Source: Lentzea aerocolonigenes (GTDB taxonomy: Bacteria; Actinomycetota; Actinomycetes; Mycobacteriales; Pseudonocardiaceae). From it: a DNA stretch of 64,000 bases. This document shows, piece after piece, positions 27,209-36,425 of the stretch. Each line of letters starts with the position of its first letter. Positions within the stretch are counted from its first letter, which is position 1. The notes under the pieces were generated by a model. That model did no database searches and was not told where the DNA came from. It saw only the letters and a program-made list of their open reading frames with translations. Position numbers and translations under genes: made by a program. The stretch is from assembly GCF_000974445.1 (NCBI RefSeq), contig NZ_BBOJ01000006.1, forward strand, positions 248,001 through 312,000, written 5' to 3'.

Positions 27209-27281
27209 AGAAAGGTGCTCTGAACTGCGAGGATATGGCTTACTGAGGGCCGTATCCGTACAAGTTCTGGAGCACCTTTCT
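27209..27281. repeat. 12-bp inverted repeat just before the transposase start
   Basis: AGAAAGGTGCTC (27209-27220) is repeated inverted as GAGCACCTTTCT (27270-27281), ending two bases before the transposase GTG. It could fold over the translation start and limit expression, or be part of the element's left end. I could not match it to a copy on the right side. Confidence 0.4.
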
Positions 27282-27282
27282 G

Positions 27283-28656
27283 GTGAGGAACCCTACCGCG
27301 TTGTACCCGTCGTTGAAGGTCGACACTGCGGGCACGGGTGTGGTGTCGAATGCGGGCGCGACGCTGCTGGTGGCGACGATGGTCAGGGTCGGGCTTGATC
27401 GTGCGTTGTCGGCGGCACTGGGCCGGTGGTGTCGGCCGACCGCGATCCACGACCCTGGGAAGATCGTCGGTGATCTGGCGATCGCGGTGGCCCTGGGCGG
27501 CGATTGCCTGGCCGACATCGCGACTGTGCGGGCGGAGCAGGCGGTGTTCGGCCTGGTTGCCTCGGATCCGACGGTGTCGCGGCTGATTGACACGTTGGCC
27601 CGGGACGCGGACAAGGCGCTGGCCGCGATCGCCGCCGCCCGTGCGAGGGCACGTGCCGGGGCGTGGAAGCTGGCTGGTGCGCACGCCCCGGACCGTGGCA
27701 TCAGTGGCGATCATCCGGTGATCGTCGATGTGGACGCGACGTTGGTGACCGCGCATTCGGACAAGGAGAAGGCGGCGCCGACGTTCAAGCGGGGCTACGG
27801 CTTCCACCCGCTGTGCGCGTTTGTCGATCACGGTGCCGAGGGCACCGGGGAACCCCTATCCATCCTGCTGCGACCGGGTAACGCCGGCTCGAACACGGCG
27901 GCAGATCACATCAGCGTGGCGCGGGATGCGTTGCGGCAATTGCCGTTCACCGGCAAGGGCGGCCGGATCGGCCGCAAGGTGCTGATCCGCGCCGACTCCG
28001 GTGGCGGCACCCACGAGTTCGTGGATTGGCTGCACGCACGGAAACCGGGCTACTCGCTCGGGTTCACCCTGCCCGATGACGCGGTGCAGCGCATCGCCCA
28101 GATCCCCGGCCAGGCGTGGCCCCCGGCCTACGACGACGAGCGCACACCCCGCGACGGCGCTTGGGTTGCCGAGGCCACCGGCGTGCTGGACCTCGCCGGC
28201 CGGCCACCCGGCATGCGGGTCATCGTGCGCAAGGAACGGCCGCATCCCGGCGCGCAACTGCGGTTCACCGACGCCGACGGCAACCGCCTGACCGCGTTCG
28301 CCACCAATACCGGCCGCGGCCAACTGGCCGACCTCGAACTACGGCACCGCCGCCGCGCCCGCGCCGAGGACCGTATCCGCGCCGCCAAAGCCACCGGCCT
28401 ATCGAACCTGCCCCTGCACGGATTCGCCCACAACCAGATCTGGGTCGCGATCGTCGCACTCGCCCTCGAACTGACCGCGTGGATGCAGATGCTCGCCCTG
28501 CACGACCACCCCGCTCGCCGCTGGGAGCCCAAACGCCTGCGGCTACGGCTGTTCACCATCGCCGGACGCATCGCCCACCACGCCCGACTCATCCACCTAC
28601 GACTGGCCGCACATGCCCCTGGGCCAACCTGGCCCTCACCGCCCACCAGCGCCTGA
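27283..28656 (+). mobile_element. IS1380-family transposase gene, C-terminal frameshift
   Basis: 457 residues from a GTG at 27283. IS1380-type features include VIVDVDATLVTAHSDKEKAA (first catalytic Asp region), KVLIRADSGGGTHEFVDWL, and a C-terminal GLSNLPLHGFAHNQIWVAI, then LALELTAWMQML. The last part in frame (HAPGPTWPSPPTSA) does not fit. The alternative frame gives PWANLALTAHQRLTTLPAPT to a stop at 28679, so one base seems lost or gained near 28615. Only about 20 terminal residues are affected. Clear terminal inverted repeats and a target duplication were not found by eye. Confidence 0.85.
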
Positions 28657-28843
28657 CCACCCTGCCCGCACCGACCTGACCAGCCCGAAACCGTCCCTAC
28701 CAACAAGCACCACCACCGGACACGTGGAACCCGGCGACACCCCAGTCGACAAAGGGGCAAACCCGCCCACCCCGAACACAAGAAGAGGTCACCGAGCCGC
28801 CAACGCAGCGGCGCGGGGCCCTCACCCGCGCGAAAGATCCGGG

Positions 28844-29587
28844 CTAGTCCTCGGTGACGTGACGCAGATAGGCCTCAGGTGTGGCCATGTACCTGCGCCA
28901 GTGGTCGACCAGTGCCAGGTCCTCCCACTTGGACCGGTGAAAGCCGTGCTCGCCCACTTCGATGATGTCGGCGTCCGGTGTGGACGCCAGGATCGGCGAG
29001 TGGGTCGCACAGATGATCTGCGCACCCGACTTGCCGAGCTCGTACATCAGGTGCATCAAACGCAGGCAGGACTGGAATGACAGCGCCGCCTCGGGCTCGT
29101 CCATGAGGTAGAAGCCTGGTTCGCGGAACATCGCGGCGAACACGGTGAGAAAGCCTTCGCCGTGGCTCATCTCGCTCGTGTCCTCGTCCCAATACCCGCG
29201 CATCCCGCTGACCGCGTTCATGAACCCGAACGCGGTCTCCGCGCGCAGGAAGTAGCCCTTGCGCTTCGTCCGCGGCCCGATCCGATGCCGGGCGCCGGCC
29301 GCGGTCGTCTCGAACTGCACCATCTCGCCGAGCACGGACTTCGGCCTGTCGTTGACGTACTTCCGCCCAGCCCGCCCGCCCTGCGCGTCCAGCCCCCACG
29401 CTTCAGCGAACGCCTCGACCAGGGTCGACTTTCCGGAGCCGTTCTCGCCGACCAGGAAGGTCACCGGCCGCTCGAATGTCATCCCTTCGTCCGCCAGCTG
29501 GGCGACGCACGGCACGTCGAGCGGCCATGTCCGCCGTGAGTCACGAGGACGCTGCTCGGCGGGGATGTACGCACGGCGGGCGAGCAT
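28844..29587 (-). CDS. AAA/ABC-type ATPase of the stand-alone COG3910 type
   Basis: 247 residues. Walker A GENGSGKST (47-55), a signature-like EMSHGEGFLTVF, Walker B FYLMDEPEAALS (about 159-170) and the H-loop CATHSPIL identify an ABC-like ATPase of the AAA_21 group without membrane domains. Such proteins occur alone or beside nucleases in defence or DNA-repair settings, but no nuclease or toxin gene adjoins it here. Upstream is a broken integrase and downstream the IS1380 gene. It seems full length. Function unknown beyond ATP hydrolysis. Confidence 0.85.
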   Translation of the reverse strand: MLARRAYIPAEQRPRDSRRTWPLDVPCVAQLADEGMTFERPVTFLVGENGSGKSTLVEAFAEAWGLDAQGGRAGRKYVNDRPKSVLGEMVQFETTAAGARHRIGPRTKRKGYFLRAETAFGFMNAVSGMRGYWDEDTSEMSHGEGFLTVFAAMFREPGFYLMDEPEAALSFQSCLRLMHLMYELGKSGAQIICATHSPILASTPDADIIEVGEHGFHRSKWEDLALVDHWRRYMATPEAYLRHVTED

Positions 29588-29689
29588 GAGCGGCAGTTCC
29601 TTCGGTCAGTGGTAGTCCGGAGCGCAGGCTCCCGTAGGTGTGCAGTTGCCGGCCGGTCGACACGCCGGGCTGCAGCTCGGCCCGCACTG

Positions 29690-30177
29690 CGGATCACACA
29701 TGTTGGGCACGCGGACTGGAAGACCGCAGGTCGATGAGACCGTGGTGGCGGTGGTCGAGACCATGGCGCGGGAGAACACGGGCCGGGGTTATCGGCGTAT
29801 CCAGGGTGAACTGCTGAAGCTCGGCCACCGGACGTCTGCGTCGACTGTTCGTCGTGATGGAGGTCGGCACCCGCTACGTCCACATCCTCGGCACGACCAC
29901 CAACCCTGACGGCCCGTGGACTACGCAGCAGGCTCGCAACTTGCTCATGGAGTTGGGTGACCGGGCCAGCGAGTTTCGTTTCCTGGTTCGTGACAGGTCT
30001 GGCCAGTTCACGGCATCGTTCGATTCCGTTCTCGCTGACGCCGGCATCGACGTTGTAAAGATCCCGCCGCAGTGTCCGCGGGCCAACTGCTACGCCGAAC
30101 GGTTTGTCGGCACCGTCAGGCGAGAGCTCACAGACCGGCTGCTCATCATCAACGAGCGTCACCTGAAGTCAGTGCTG
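29690..30177 (+). pseudogene. Integrase-core (rve) transposase remnant
   Basis: A first piece reads PQVDETVVAVVETMARENTG and [20 protein letters not shown], the region just before the DDE core in many integrase-type transposases. A second piece in another frame from about 29854 reads [39 protein letters not shown] and [20 protein letters not shown], the middle and end of an rve domain. The sequence between (first catalytic Asp region) is missing and the 3' end breaks off near 30177. Inactive. Confidence 0.75.
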
Positions 30178-30310
30178 GTCGTCCGGGCCCAGCCCCGCGC
30201 AGGCCGCCGCTCTCATCAGCTGGCCGAGCGACGACTCCGGTGCCGCGGCGATCAGCAGCAGGCGCCTGCCGCGCTCCGGCAGCTGCGACACTCCGGACAG
30301 GAAAGCTTGT
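30169..30310 (-). pseudogene. Fragment of a LuxR-family AAA-type regulator
   Basis: The leftward frame has about 40 protein-like residues, [20 protein letters not shown], then [19 protein letters not shown]. This pattern is common in the ATPase part of large LuxR-type regulators of actinobacteria. Both ends are lost: integrase remnant on one side, antiporter remnant on the other. Confidence 0.5.
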
Positions 30311-30319
30311 TCCAGTCTC

Positions 30320-30597
30320 CTGCTGGTGGGCCACCAGCGGACGTCGGCCGCGTTGCTTGCCGGCGCCGCCACGGTCCTGCTCGCGACGATCCTCGCCAGG
30401 TTCGTCTGGATGTACCCCGCCGCGTGGATCCCGTACCGGCTGTCCCGGCGCCTGAGGGAGCGAGAACGCAAGGCGATGCTCGAAGCCGAGCGCGACGAGT
30501 TCGTCAGGGCGCGGGACCTGACGGAGATCGACGACGAGGTGCTGCTCCGCGTGCTGCGAACTCGATCTGGAGGTGGCCGCCTTGTCCCGTGAGTGAC
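30320..30597 (+). pseudogene. Na+/H+ antiporter (CPA1), C-terminal fragment
   Basis: [20 protein letters not shown], then [20 protein letters not shown], matches the last TM helix region of CPA1 antiporters. It is joined without the usual loop to [20 protein letters not shown], then DEVLLRVLR. The expected ending [12 protein letters not shown] lies in the neighbouring frame, with stop at 30595-30597. So the gene is 5'-truncated, probably internally deleted and frameshifted once near 30560. Confidence 0.7.
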
Positions 30598-31038
30598 TCG
30601 GCTCGACTGGCCGCCACGAGGCTCGGGCCAGCGGCGCCGTCACAGGGGCTGTGGACTTGTCGAGGCTGTGCGCATTCTGCGCCGGGTCCGCACCCACGGC
30701 GCAGCCATCGGATCCGGCACCAACACCTGCACTCACCGACCCACCGCCCATGCACCCGATTCGGATGCCGACCACCATCAACTTCACGGAACTGATCACC
30801 GTGAAACGCCCACTCGCGTGCAGGCATCAACGAACCGCCGCGTTCCGGCGCAAACCACGAAGGTCGCCTTCACGCCTTGCTCTCATCCACCCATTTGCCG
30901 GTCAACGGGTGGGCGCCCGGTCGCGTTTGCTCACAGAGCGCCGCAGAACGGTCACCGACAGTTCTCGTCGCTGGGCACAAGATCAGCGACCAGAAGCGGC
31001 TGTGGTGTGAACACGATCCAGCTGAGGGCGGGAATCTG
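30598..31038. other. Intergenic region without recognisable genes
   Basis: Frames crossing this stretch are short and low in family resemblance; I see no gene, repeat or RNA in it. Its right part should hold the promoter of the membrane-protein gene at 31039. Confidence 0.5.
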
Positions 31039-31740
31039 ATGAAGTTCAGAATGATCAACGGTCGGCGCGTCCCGATCGGGGGCAGTGGCGGCAAGAGCGG
31101 GGCGGTGGTGGCGGCCGGGGTGCTCGCGCTCGGCCTGGCCGGCGGTGCCGGTGGCTTCACCATCGCAGGCGGGTCCGGTGTGGTCTCCGAAGTCGGCACC
31201 GTCGCCGACGAGGCCGCATCCGGGGCGGGTTCGGGCGGGTCCCCGCAGCTCAAAGCCCGCAGGAGCGAGGGGCAGAAGTCCGCGCGCAAAGGCGACAGCG
31301 ACGCAGCCTGGCAACGCCTCGGGGTCAAGCAGCTCAAGCGCACCGCCCGTCAGCAGGCTGAGTGCGTCGCGATGTCGTTCGGGCAGGTCCGCGACTTCTT
31401 CACCCGCACCCGCTGTACCTCCCTCGAGCGCGCCGTGTTCCTCATCGGCGACGGCGCAGGCAACACCGCGGTGCTGTCGGTGGCCTGGGTCGGCCTCGCC
31501 TCGACCAAGGACGCCGGCAAGTTCAAGACCGTCATCGACATCCCCGGCAGTGGCGACATCCGGCCCCTGGGCTCAACCGCGCTCGGTCTGGCCGACATCC
31601 GCTTCACCGGAGAGAACTACGGCAGCGACCGCAACGGCAAATCCGTCACCATCGCCGAAACCGAACTCTTCTCCGGCCACTTCGACCACGACACCCTCGA
31701 CGCCATCGCCGAGGTTTCCGCCTACCTGCCGCGCATCTGA
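31039..31740 (+). CDS. Membrane-anchored protein of unknown function
   Basis: 233 residues from an ATG at 31039. A short basic, Gly-rich start is followed by one TM helix (about 24-45, AVVAAGVLALGLAGGAGGF). A polar linker with basic residues (about 65-90) leads to a roughly 130-residue outside domain. That domain contains ECVAMSFGQVRDFF, RTRCTSLERAVFLIGDGAGN and VAWVGLASTKDAG, with two cysteines (about 113 and 125) that could form a disulfide. I do not recognise the family. The gene stands alone; codon use and frame look normal, so it is probably expressed. Confidence 0.65.
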   Translation: MKFRMINGRRVPIGGSGGKSGAVVAAGVLALGLAGGAGGFTIAGGSGVVSEVGTVADEAASGAGSGGSPQLKARRSEGQKSARKGDSDAAWQRLGVKQLKRTARQQAECVAMSFGQVRDFFTRTRCTSLERAVFLIGDGAGNTAVLSVAWVGLASTKDAGKFKTVIDIPGSGDIRPLGSTALGLADIRFTGENYGSDRNGKSVTIAETELFSGHFDHDTLDAIAEVSAYLPRI

Positions 31741-31929
31741 CCGTGAACACCCCCGCCTGCGCACCGAACACGGCGGCCCAGGCGCTTGGGGGTACCGCGG
31801 GAAGCCGGGGCTGTGGTCAGGTTCTCTCGGTGGGAAGAAATGCGATCGACCACGATCTCGGCTCTGAACTAGCGGCAAAGCGCCGGGCGATGCGGGCGGC
31901 TACACCAGTGAGCGCTGTGACTGCGCGGC

Positions 31930-32023
31930 ATCGGTGTTGGCCAACTTGGGGTTGCGGGATCGCGTGCACGCCGTCGCGCGTATGTGCACATCAACGGACT
32001 CGTGCAAAAGCGCTGACAGTCAA
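31930..32023 (+). pseudogene. 3' remnant of a NarL/LuxR-type response regulator
   Basis: About 30 residues resemble the end of a LuxR-type HTH: SVLANLGLRDRVHAV in one frame, then AYVHINGLVQKR and a TGA in the next. These match the usual LAKLGLRDRVQAV and YENGLV ending of such regulators. The rest of the gene is missing and one frameshift (near 31980) is present. Upstream DNA shows no receiver domain. Confidence 0.55.
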
Positions 32024-32037
32024 ACAAAAATGAGAGC

Positions 32038-32064
32038 GTCCGACAGTGTCCGACTGTGTCCGAC
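32038..32064. promoter_or_regulatory. Three GTCCGAC repeats with exact 10-bp phasing
   Basis: GTCCGAC occurs at 32038, 32048 and 32058, one helical turn apart, about 115 bases before the trypsin-like protease gene. The regular spacing suggests a cooperative regulator-binding site. The cognate factor is unknown. Confidence 0.45.
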
Positions 32065-32179
32065 ATCGGGCGGGTCCCTGATGATCGCCTCCTAGGCTCC
32101 CGGTCGTCCGGGCGTGAAGACTGCGAAACCCAGTCACAGCGCGCAATTCCGACACTTCACACGTAACTGGGGAGTTGCA

Positions 32180-33199
32180 TTGTCCCGTCGATTCAAACCC
32201 GTTTCCGCTGTGCTCGCCGCAGCCTGTTGCACCCTCGCGCTCGTCTCGCCGGGGACTTCCGCCGCGACCGCGGCCAGTGAGACCACCTCCGGCATCGGGA
32301 GCGAGCCCGCCGGCAGCGTCGACGCTTACTGGACCGAAGCGCGGATGCAGCAAGCCACCCCGATGGTCGACCCGTCCCCGCCGAACAGCGATACCACGAC
32401 CACGCCGACCGAGCCCGACGTCAGCGAAAGCGGGGACGGTGACGCCGGGCCCGCCGACACACTCGCGGCCCAAAGCGACGAGGCGCTGGCGTACTTCCGG
32501 ACGTCCAAAGTCTGGGCAGGACACGGGAGACTCCCCGCGCGCAGCATCGGCAAGCTGTACATGACCCACTCGGACGGCAGCAACCACTACTGCACCGCCA
32601 CGGTCATCAGCGCCAGCAACCACAACACGATCTGGACCGCAGGCCACTGCGTCAGCAACGGTCACCGCGGCTGGTACAAGAACTTCAAGTTCGCCCCCGA
32701 CTACCACAACGGGTCGCGGCCCTACGGGACGTGGACCGCGAAGGCCTGGTCGGTACCCACCCGCTACCACGACGGCGGCGATCACTACTACGACATGGCC
32801 GCACTCGCGCTCAACTCCAACTCGCGCGGCAAGGTCGGTGACGTCGTCGGATGGCAGGGGTACAAGTTCGGCAGGACCCCCTCGTCGGCGACTTACGGCG
32901 ACGTGCGTGCCTTCGGATACGCCCAGAACACCCACCCGGCGCGGTCGGGGATCAGCTCCAGCGGTGAGGACCTGCGGTACTGCGTGGGTTCCTCGTCCGT
33001 CCCCGGTTACCGATCTATCAACTGTGACCTGGGAAGTGGCGCCAGTGGCGGACCGTGGATCTACGACCTGCGGTCGCGTGGCTGGGGCTACGTGATCGGC
33101 AGCCACAGCTTCCACGTCGGCAGCGGGGGCCAGGACATCTACAGCCCGCCACTCGGCCAAGCCGCGATCAACGTCCGCGCGGACGTGCAAGCCAGGTAA
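32180..33199 (+). CDS. Secreted trypsin-like (S1) serine protease
   Basis: 339 residues from a TTG at 32180, chosen because GGGGAG precedes it by five bases and a signal peptide starts at once (about 1-30, VSAVLAAACCTLALVSPGTSA). A Thr/Pro-rich acidic propeptide spans about 35-110. The S1 triad is His156 in TAGHC, Asp205 in YYDMAALAL and Ser289 in GSGASGGPW; Cys138/Cys157 would make the usual disulfide near the active His. A strong terminator follows. The closest types are secreted V8/glutamyl-endopeptidase-like actinobacterial proteases. Specificity cannot be read safely. Confidence 0.88.
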   Translation: MSRRFKPVSAVLAAACCTLALVSPGTSAATAASETTSGIGSEPAGSVDAYWTEARMQQATPMVDPSPPNSDTTTTPTEPDVSESGDGDAGPADTLAAQSDEALAYFRTSKVWAGHGRLPARSIGKLYMTHSDGSNHYCTATVISASNHNTIWTAGHCVSNGHRGWYKNFKFAPDYHNGSRPYGTWTAKAWSVPTRYHDGGDHYYDMAALALNSNSRGKVGDVVGWQGYKFGRTPSSATYGDVRAFGYAQNTHPARSGISSSGEDLRYCVGSSSVPGYRSINCDLGSGASGGPWIYDLRSRGWGYVIGSHSFHVGSGGQDIYSPPLGQAAINVRADVQAR

Positions 33200-33239
33200 G
33201 CCACCTGAACCGTCGTAACACCGCGCGCCGGGTTGTACC

Positions 33240-33269
33240 GAGAGGGGGCTGCCTGGGCAGCCCCCTCTC
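33240..33269 (+). terminator. Strong terminator hairpin after the S1 protease
   Basis: A perfect 13-base stem, GAGAGGGGGCTGC (33240-33252) with GCAGCCCCCTCTC (33257-33269), around a four-base loop, 40 bases after the stop codon. Confidence 0.85.
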
Positions 33270-33819
33270 ACCACGGTCGGACTCGTTGGCCCAGAAGGCA
33301 AGGTGGTGTTCGGCGGCCAGGTCGACGCGCCCCGACCGCATCCGGGGCGAGCGGCTGCACATACGACTCACCGCGGGTGCCCTAGGTCGCCGAATTCGGC
33401 ACCCACATCTCGCCCTGGCTCGGCGCGGCCGGCGACGGCCCGTCGAACTTTTAGTCCTGTTCGGACGACAAGGCATGGGCTTGCCTGGGCTCAATCGCGG
33501 CCTGCAGGTACGTATTTCCCGGCACACACCGCGCGTCGTCTGCGCTGGTTCGACAGTCCGAATTTCTCTCAATCAGAGCCGGACCAACCTCGACCGCGTC
33601 GCACCCCTCACCATGCCGCCTGGTCTCCTGGCTCATGAACCGACCCGCCGCGGACGCGCTGCGGGAGGCGTGGACGTACGTGACAACCTCGGCGGCCGGC
33701 ACCCCGTCCAGGACGGCCAGGCACTCCAGCGAGGTCCCGGTGCGACCGTCACCCCGCCGCAGGCGAGCTCCACCCGCCCGTCGCGCGCGGCTTGCGGGTG
33801 CGCTACGACCACCGGACGG
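33270..33819. other. Intergenic region without recognisable genes
   Basis: About 550 bases between the protease terminator and the 3' end of the leftward cold-shock gene. Short frames exist on both strands but none has family resemblance or a good start. It may be decayed DNA. Confidence 0.45.
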
Positions 33820-34758
33820 TCAGGCGCGCTCGACGGCGTCGGCCTGCGGGCCCCGGTCGCTCTGCCGGATGCGGAAGCGCACCCGCTCACCAGCCACCAG
33901 GGGCTCGCCCGAGACCACCGAGACGTGCACGAAGAGGTCGGGCCCGCCCGCGTCGGGGGTGATGAAGCCGAAGCCGCGGTCGGCGTCGTAGCGGGCCACC
34001 GTGCCGTCGCCGGCGCGGGCTGCGGGCCGGGCGGACGAACGGGCCTGGCTGGGCGCTGCGGCAGCCTCCACCGGCTCGCCGGTGGCCACGAACCGCACCT
34101 CGCGCGCCTGACGACCCTGGTCCACGGTGACCGTGGTGAACGAGACCCGGTCACCCTCCACCGGCAGATACCGGTCGTCGACCAGGGCACGCACGTGCAG
34201 GAACACGTCGCCCGCCCCGTCGTCGGCGGCCACGAAGCCGAACGACTTCTCCTCGTCGAACCACAGGACGGAGCCGTCGGCGCCGTCGCCGGGCGCGGCC
34301 AGAGGGGCTCTGCGGACCCCGGCGTCGAAGCTCAGCGGCACCACGTGCTGGGCCTGCGGCCCCTTCTCCCCCGCGATGACGACGAAGGCCACCCGCTGCC
34401 CGGCCGCCAGGACGCCCCCGGTGACGATGGCGGAGGAGTGCACGAACACCTCCGCGCCCCCGCCGTCCGGCACGGCGAACCCGTAGCCCTTGGCCGGCTC
34501 GTACCAGGAGACGGTGGCGAGCACGCCCAGGGCCGCGTCGGGCGAGCCGTCCCCGGTGACGACGACGCGCAGCGCCTGCGGACCGCGGGGTCCCTCACCG
34601 GTCTCGAACTCCACCGTCTGGCCCTCGCGCAGCGCCCGGGCCGCGCCCTCGCCCTGCACCTGCGAGACGTGCACGAAGATGTCGTCGCTGCCGTCGTCGG
34701 GGGCGAGGAAGCCGAAGCCGCGCTCGAGGTCGTACCAGCGGACGGTTCCCTGCTGCAC
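33820..34758 (-). CDS. Protein with four tandem cold-shock domains
   Basis: 312 residues from a GTG at 34758 with GGAG six bases upstream; longer frames to 34878 lack a ribosome-binding site. Four cold-shock domains lie at about 3-66, 80-142, 161-225 and 251-312. Each has both nucleic-acid-binding motifs: RGFGFLAP/DIFVH, KGYGFAVP/EVFVH, KSFGFVAA/DVFLH and RGFGFITP/DLFVH. Linkers are short; the third is Ala/Arg/Ser-rich. Bacterial Csp proteins normally have one domain of about 67 residues. This protein should bind single-stranded RNA or DNA over a longer stretch. It is a single-gene unit. Confidence 0.9.
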   Translation of the reverse strand: MQQGTVRWYDLERGFGFLAPDDGSDDIFVHVSQVQGEGAARALREGQTVEFETGEGPRGPQALRVVVTGDGSPDAALGVLATVSWYEPAKGYGFAVPDGGGAEVFVHSSAIVTGGVLAAGQRVAFVVIAGEKGPQAQHVVPLSFDAGVRRAPLAAPGDGADGSVLWFDEEKSFGFVAADDGAGDVFLHVRALVDDRYLPVEGDRVSFTTVTVDQGRQAREVRFVATGEPVEAAAAPSQARSSARPAARAGDGTVARYDADRGFGFITPDAGGPDLFVHVSVVSGEPLVAGERVRFRIRQSDRGPQADAVERA

Positions 34759-35008
34759 GGTGCACTCCTGGTCTAGCGGGTTGGTCGGGGGTCCAGTGTC
34801 CCAGGCGCTGTCTTTACATCCTGATCCCGACGCGCGACAGCTCCGCCGTGAGTACCTCGCCGAAGTCACCGAGTTCACGCGCCGTCACCAGCCGTTGCCC
34901 GAGTATGCGGACGTGTGGGGGCCAAAACTATGCCTGGTGGTCTGACCTGCGCCTCAGGCCGCCGCAGATTCCTACTCGTTGATCAAGCCGTGTACTCGCC
35001 GACGATGA

Positions 35009-36172
35009 ACGACGGTCAAATGGCTGCGCGACCTCGCGGTCGACCAGTGGGACAACGGCTGTCTCACCAACTTCGCACCCGACCCGGGCGGACGCGCCGT
35101 CCAGCATCTGCCGGCCGAAATCCTGGACCAGTTCGCCGGTTCCTCCGGATGGGGCGACGCGTCGGTCATCGTGCCGTGGGAGCTGTACCTGGTCTACAAC
35201 GACCTCGCCGTGCTCGCGGAGTTCCGGCCGATGATGACCCGCTGGGTCGACTTCGCCGCGGAACGCGCCCGCACCCGAAGCCACCCGAGCCGCACCGCCC
35301 AGGCGCCACACCACGAGTTCGTCTGGGACGGCGGCTTCCACTGGGGCGAGTGGTGCGAGCCGGACGTCGACGAAGAGGCCTTCCGCACCGCGGACCACGG
35401 TGCGGTGGCGACCGCGTACCTGTACCGCTCGGCATCGTTGCTGTCCAGAATCTGCGCCCTCACCGGACACCCCCACGACGCCGGCCGCTACGCACTCCTC
35501 GCGGCGAACACGCTCAACGCCTGGCACAAGGAGTTCATCGCAGACGACGGCTCGCTGATCCCGAACACCCAGGCGACGTACGTACGGGCGCTTGCTTTCG
35601 GTCTGGTTCCCGATGATCTGCGGGCGGCCACCGCGGACCGGCTCGTCGAACTGATCCGCGCTGCAGGCACCCATCTGGGCACCGGGTTCCTCGCCACGCC
35701 GTATCTCCTGCCTGTGCTCGCGGACACAGGGCACCTCGGCGTGGCCTACGAGTTGTTGTTCCAGGACACCGCGCCGTCGTGGCTGACCATGATCGACCGC
35801 GGGGCGACCACGATCTGGGAGCACTGGGACGGCCTCGACGAACACGGCACCCCGCACGCCTCGCTCAACCACTACAGCAAGGGCGCGGTTGTCTCGTTCC
35901 TGCACTGCTACACCGCGGGAATCCGGCTACGCGAGGACTCTCCGGGATACCGCCACTTCGAGGTGCGTCCGCAGCCGGGTGGCGGCCTCACGTGGGCAGA
36001 GGCCGAGCTCGACTCCGTGCACGGCCGCACCACGTCTCAGTGGCACATCACGGACGACCTGTTCCACCTGTCCGTCACGGTGCCGCCAGGAACAACCGCG
36101 ACTGCAACGATGCCGGACGGGCGGAGTTTCACCGCAGGTCCCGGTACCCATGTCGACAGCTGCGGCGCCTAG
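35009..36172 (+). pseudogene. GH78 alpha-L-rhamnosidase, C-terminal half
   Basis: The frame is open from 35009 (after an in-frame TGA) to the TAG at 36172, about 387 residues; the first start codon is a GTG at 35171. WLRDLAVDQWDNGCLTNFAP, DASVIVPWELYLVYNDLAVL, FHWGEWCEP, AYELLFQDTAPSWLTMIDRG and TTIWEHWDGLDEHGTPHASL are characteristic of the (alpha/alpha)6 catalytic barrel and C-terminal beta domain of GH78. The N-terminal beta domains and the first part of the barrel are missing, and DNA upstream codes for nothing related. A 5'-truncated pseudogene is most likely. Confidence 0.8.
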
Positions 36173-36425
36173 CGAATTCGGGTCCAACGTCATCGTGCGC
36201 ACGACCGGTTCGGACCGATACAGGACCTACCCGTGTACATGATCGTCATCAGGACGGCGTGGGTCAGTCCAGAGATGGGCACCTACCAGTGATCGCTCCC
36301 AAGAACATCGTTGACCGTCACCACATGCGCGTTCATGACCCGCCGGTGCTGAACCCGTTTGGATCGCATAGATGGCTGAAGCGCGGGTACTGCCTGACTG
36401 AAGTCGTCGCTCCGAGGAGGAAGCA

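Noticed and set aside
28844..29587. AAA ATPase as part of a known two-gene defence system
   Set aside because: No nuclease, helicase or reverse-transcriptase gene adjoins it; both neighbours are mobile-element genes or fragments.
30651..31010. Plus-strand frame of 119 codons
   Set aside because: Pro/Arg-rich, no ribosome-binding site and no family resemblance; treated as non-coding.
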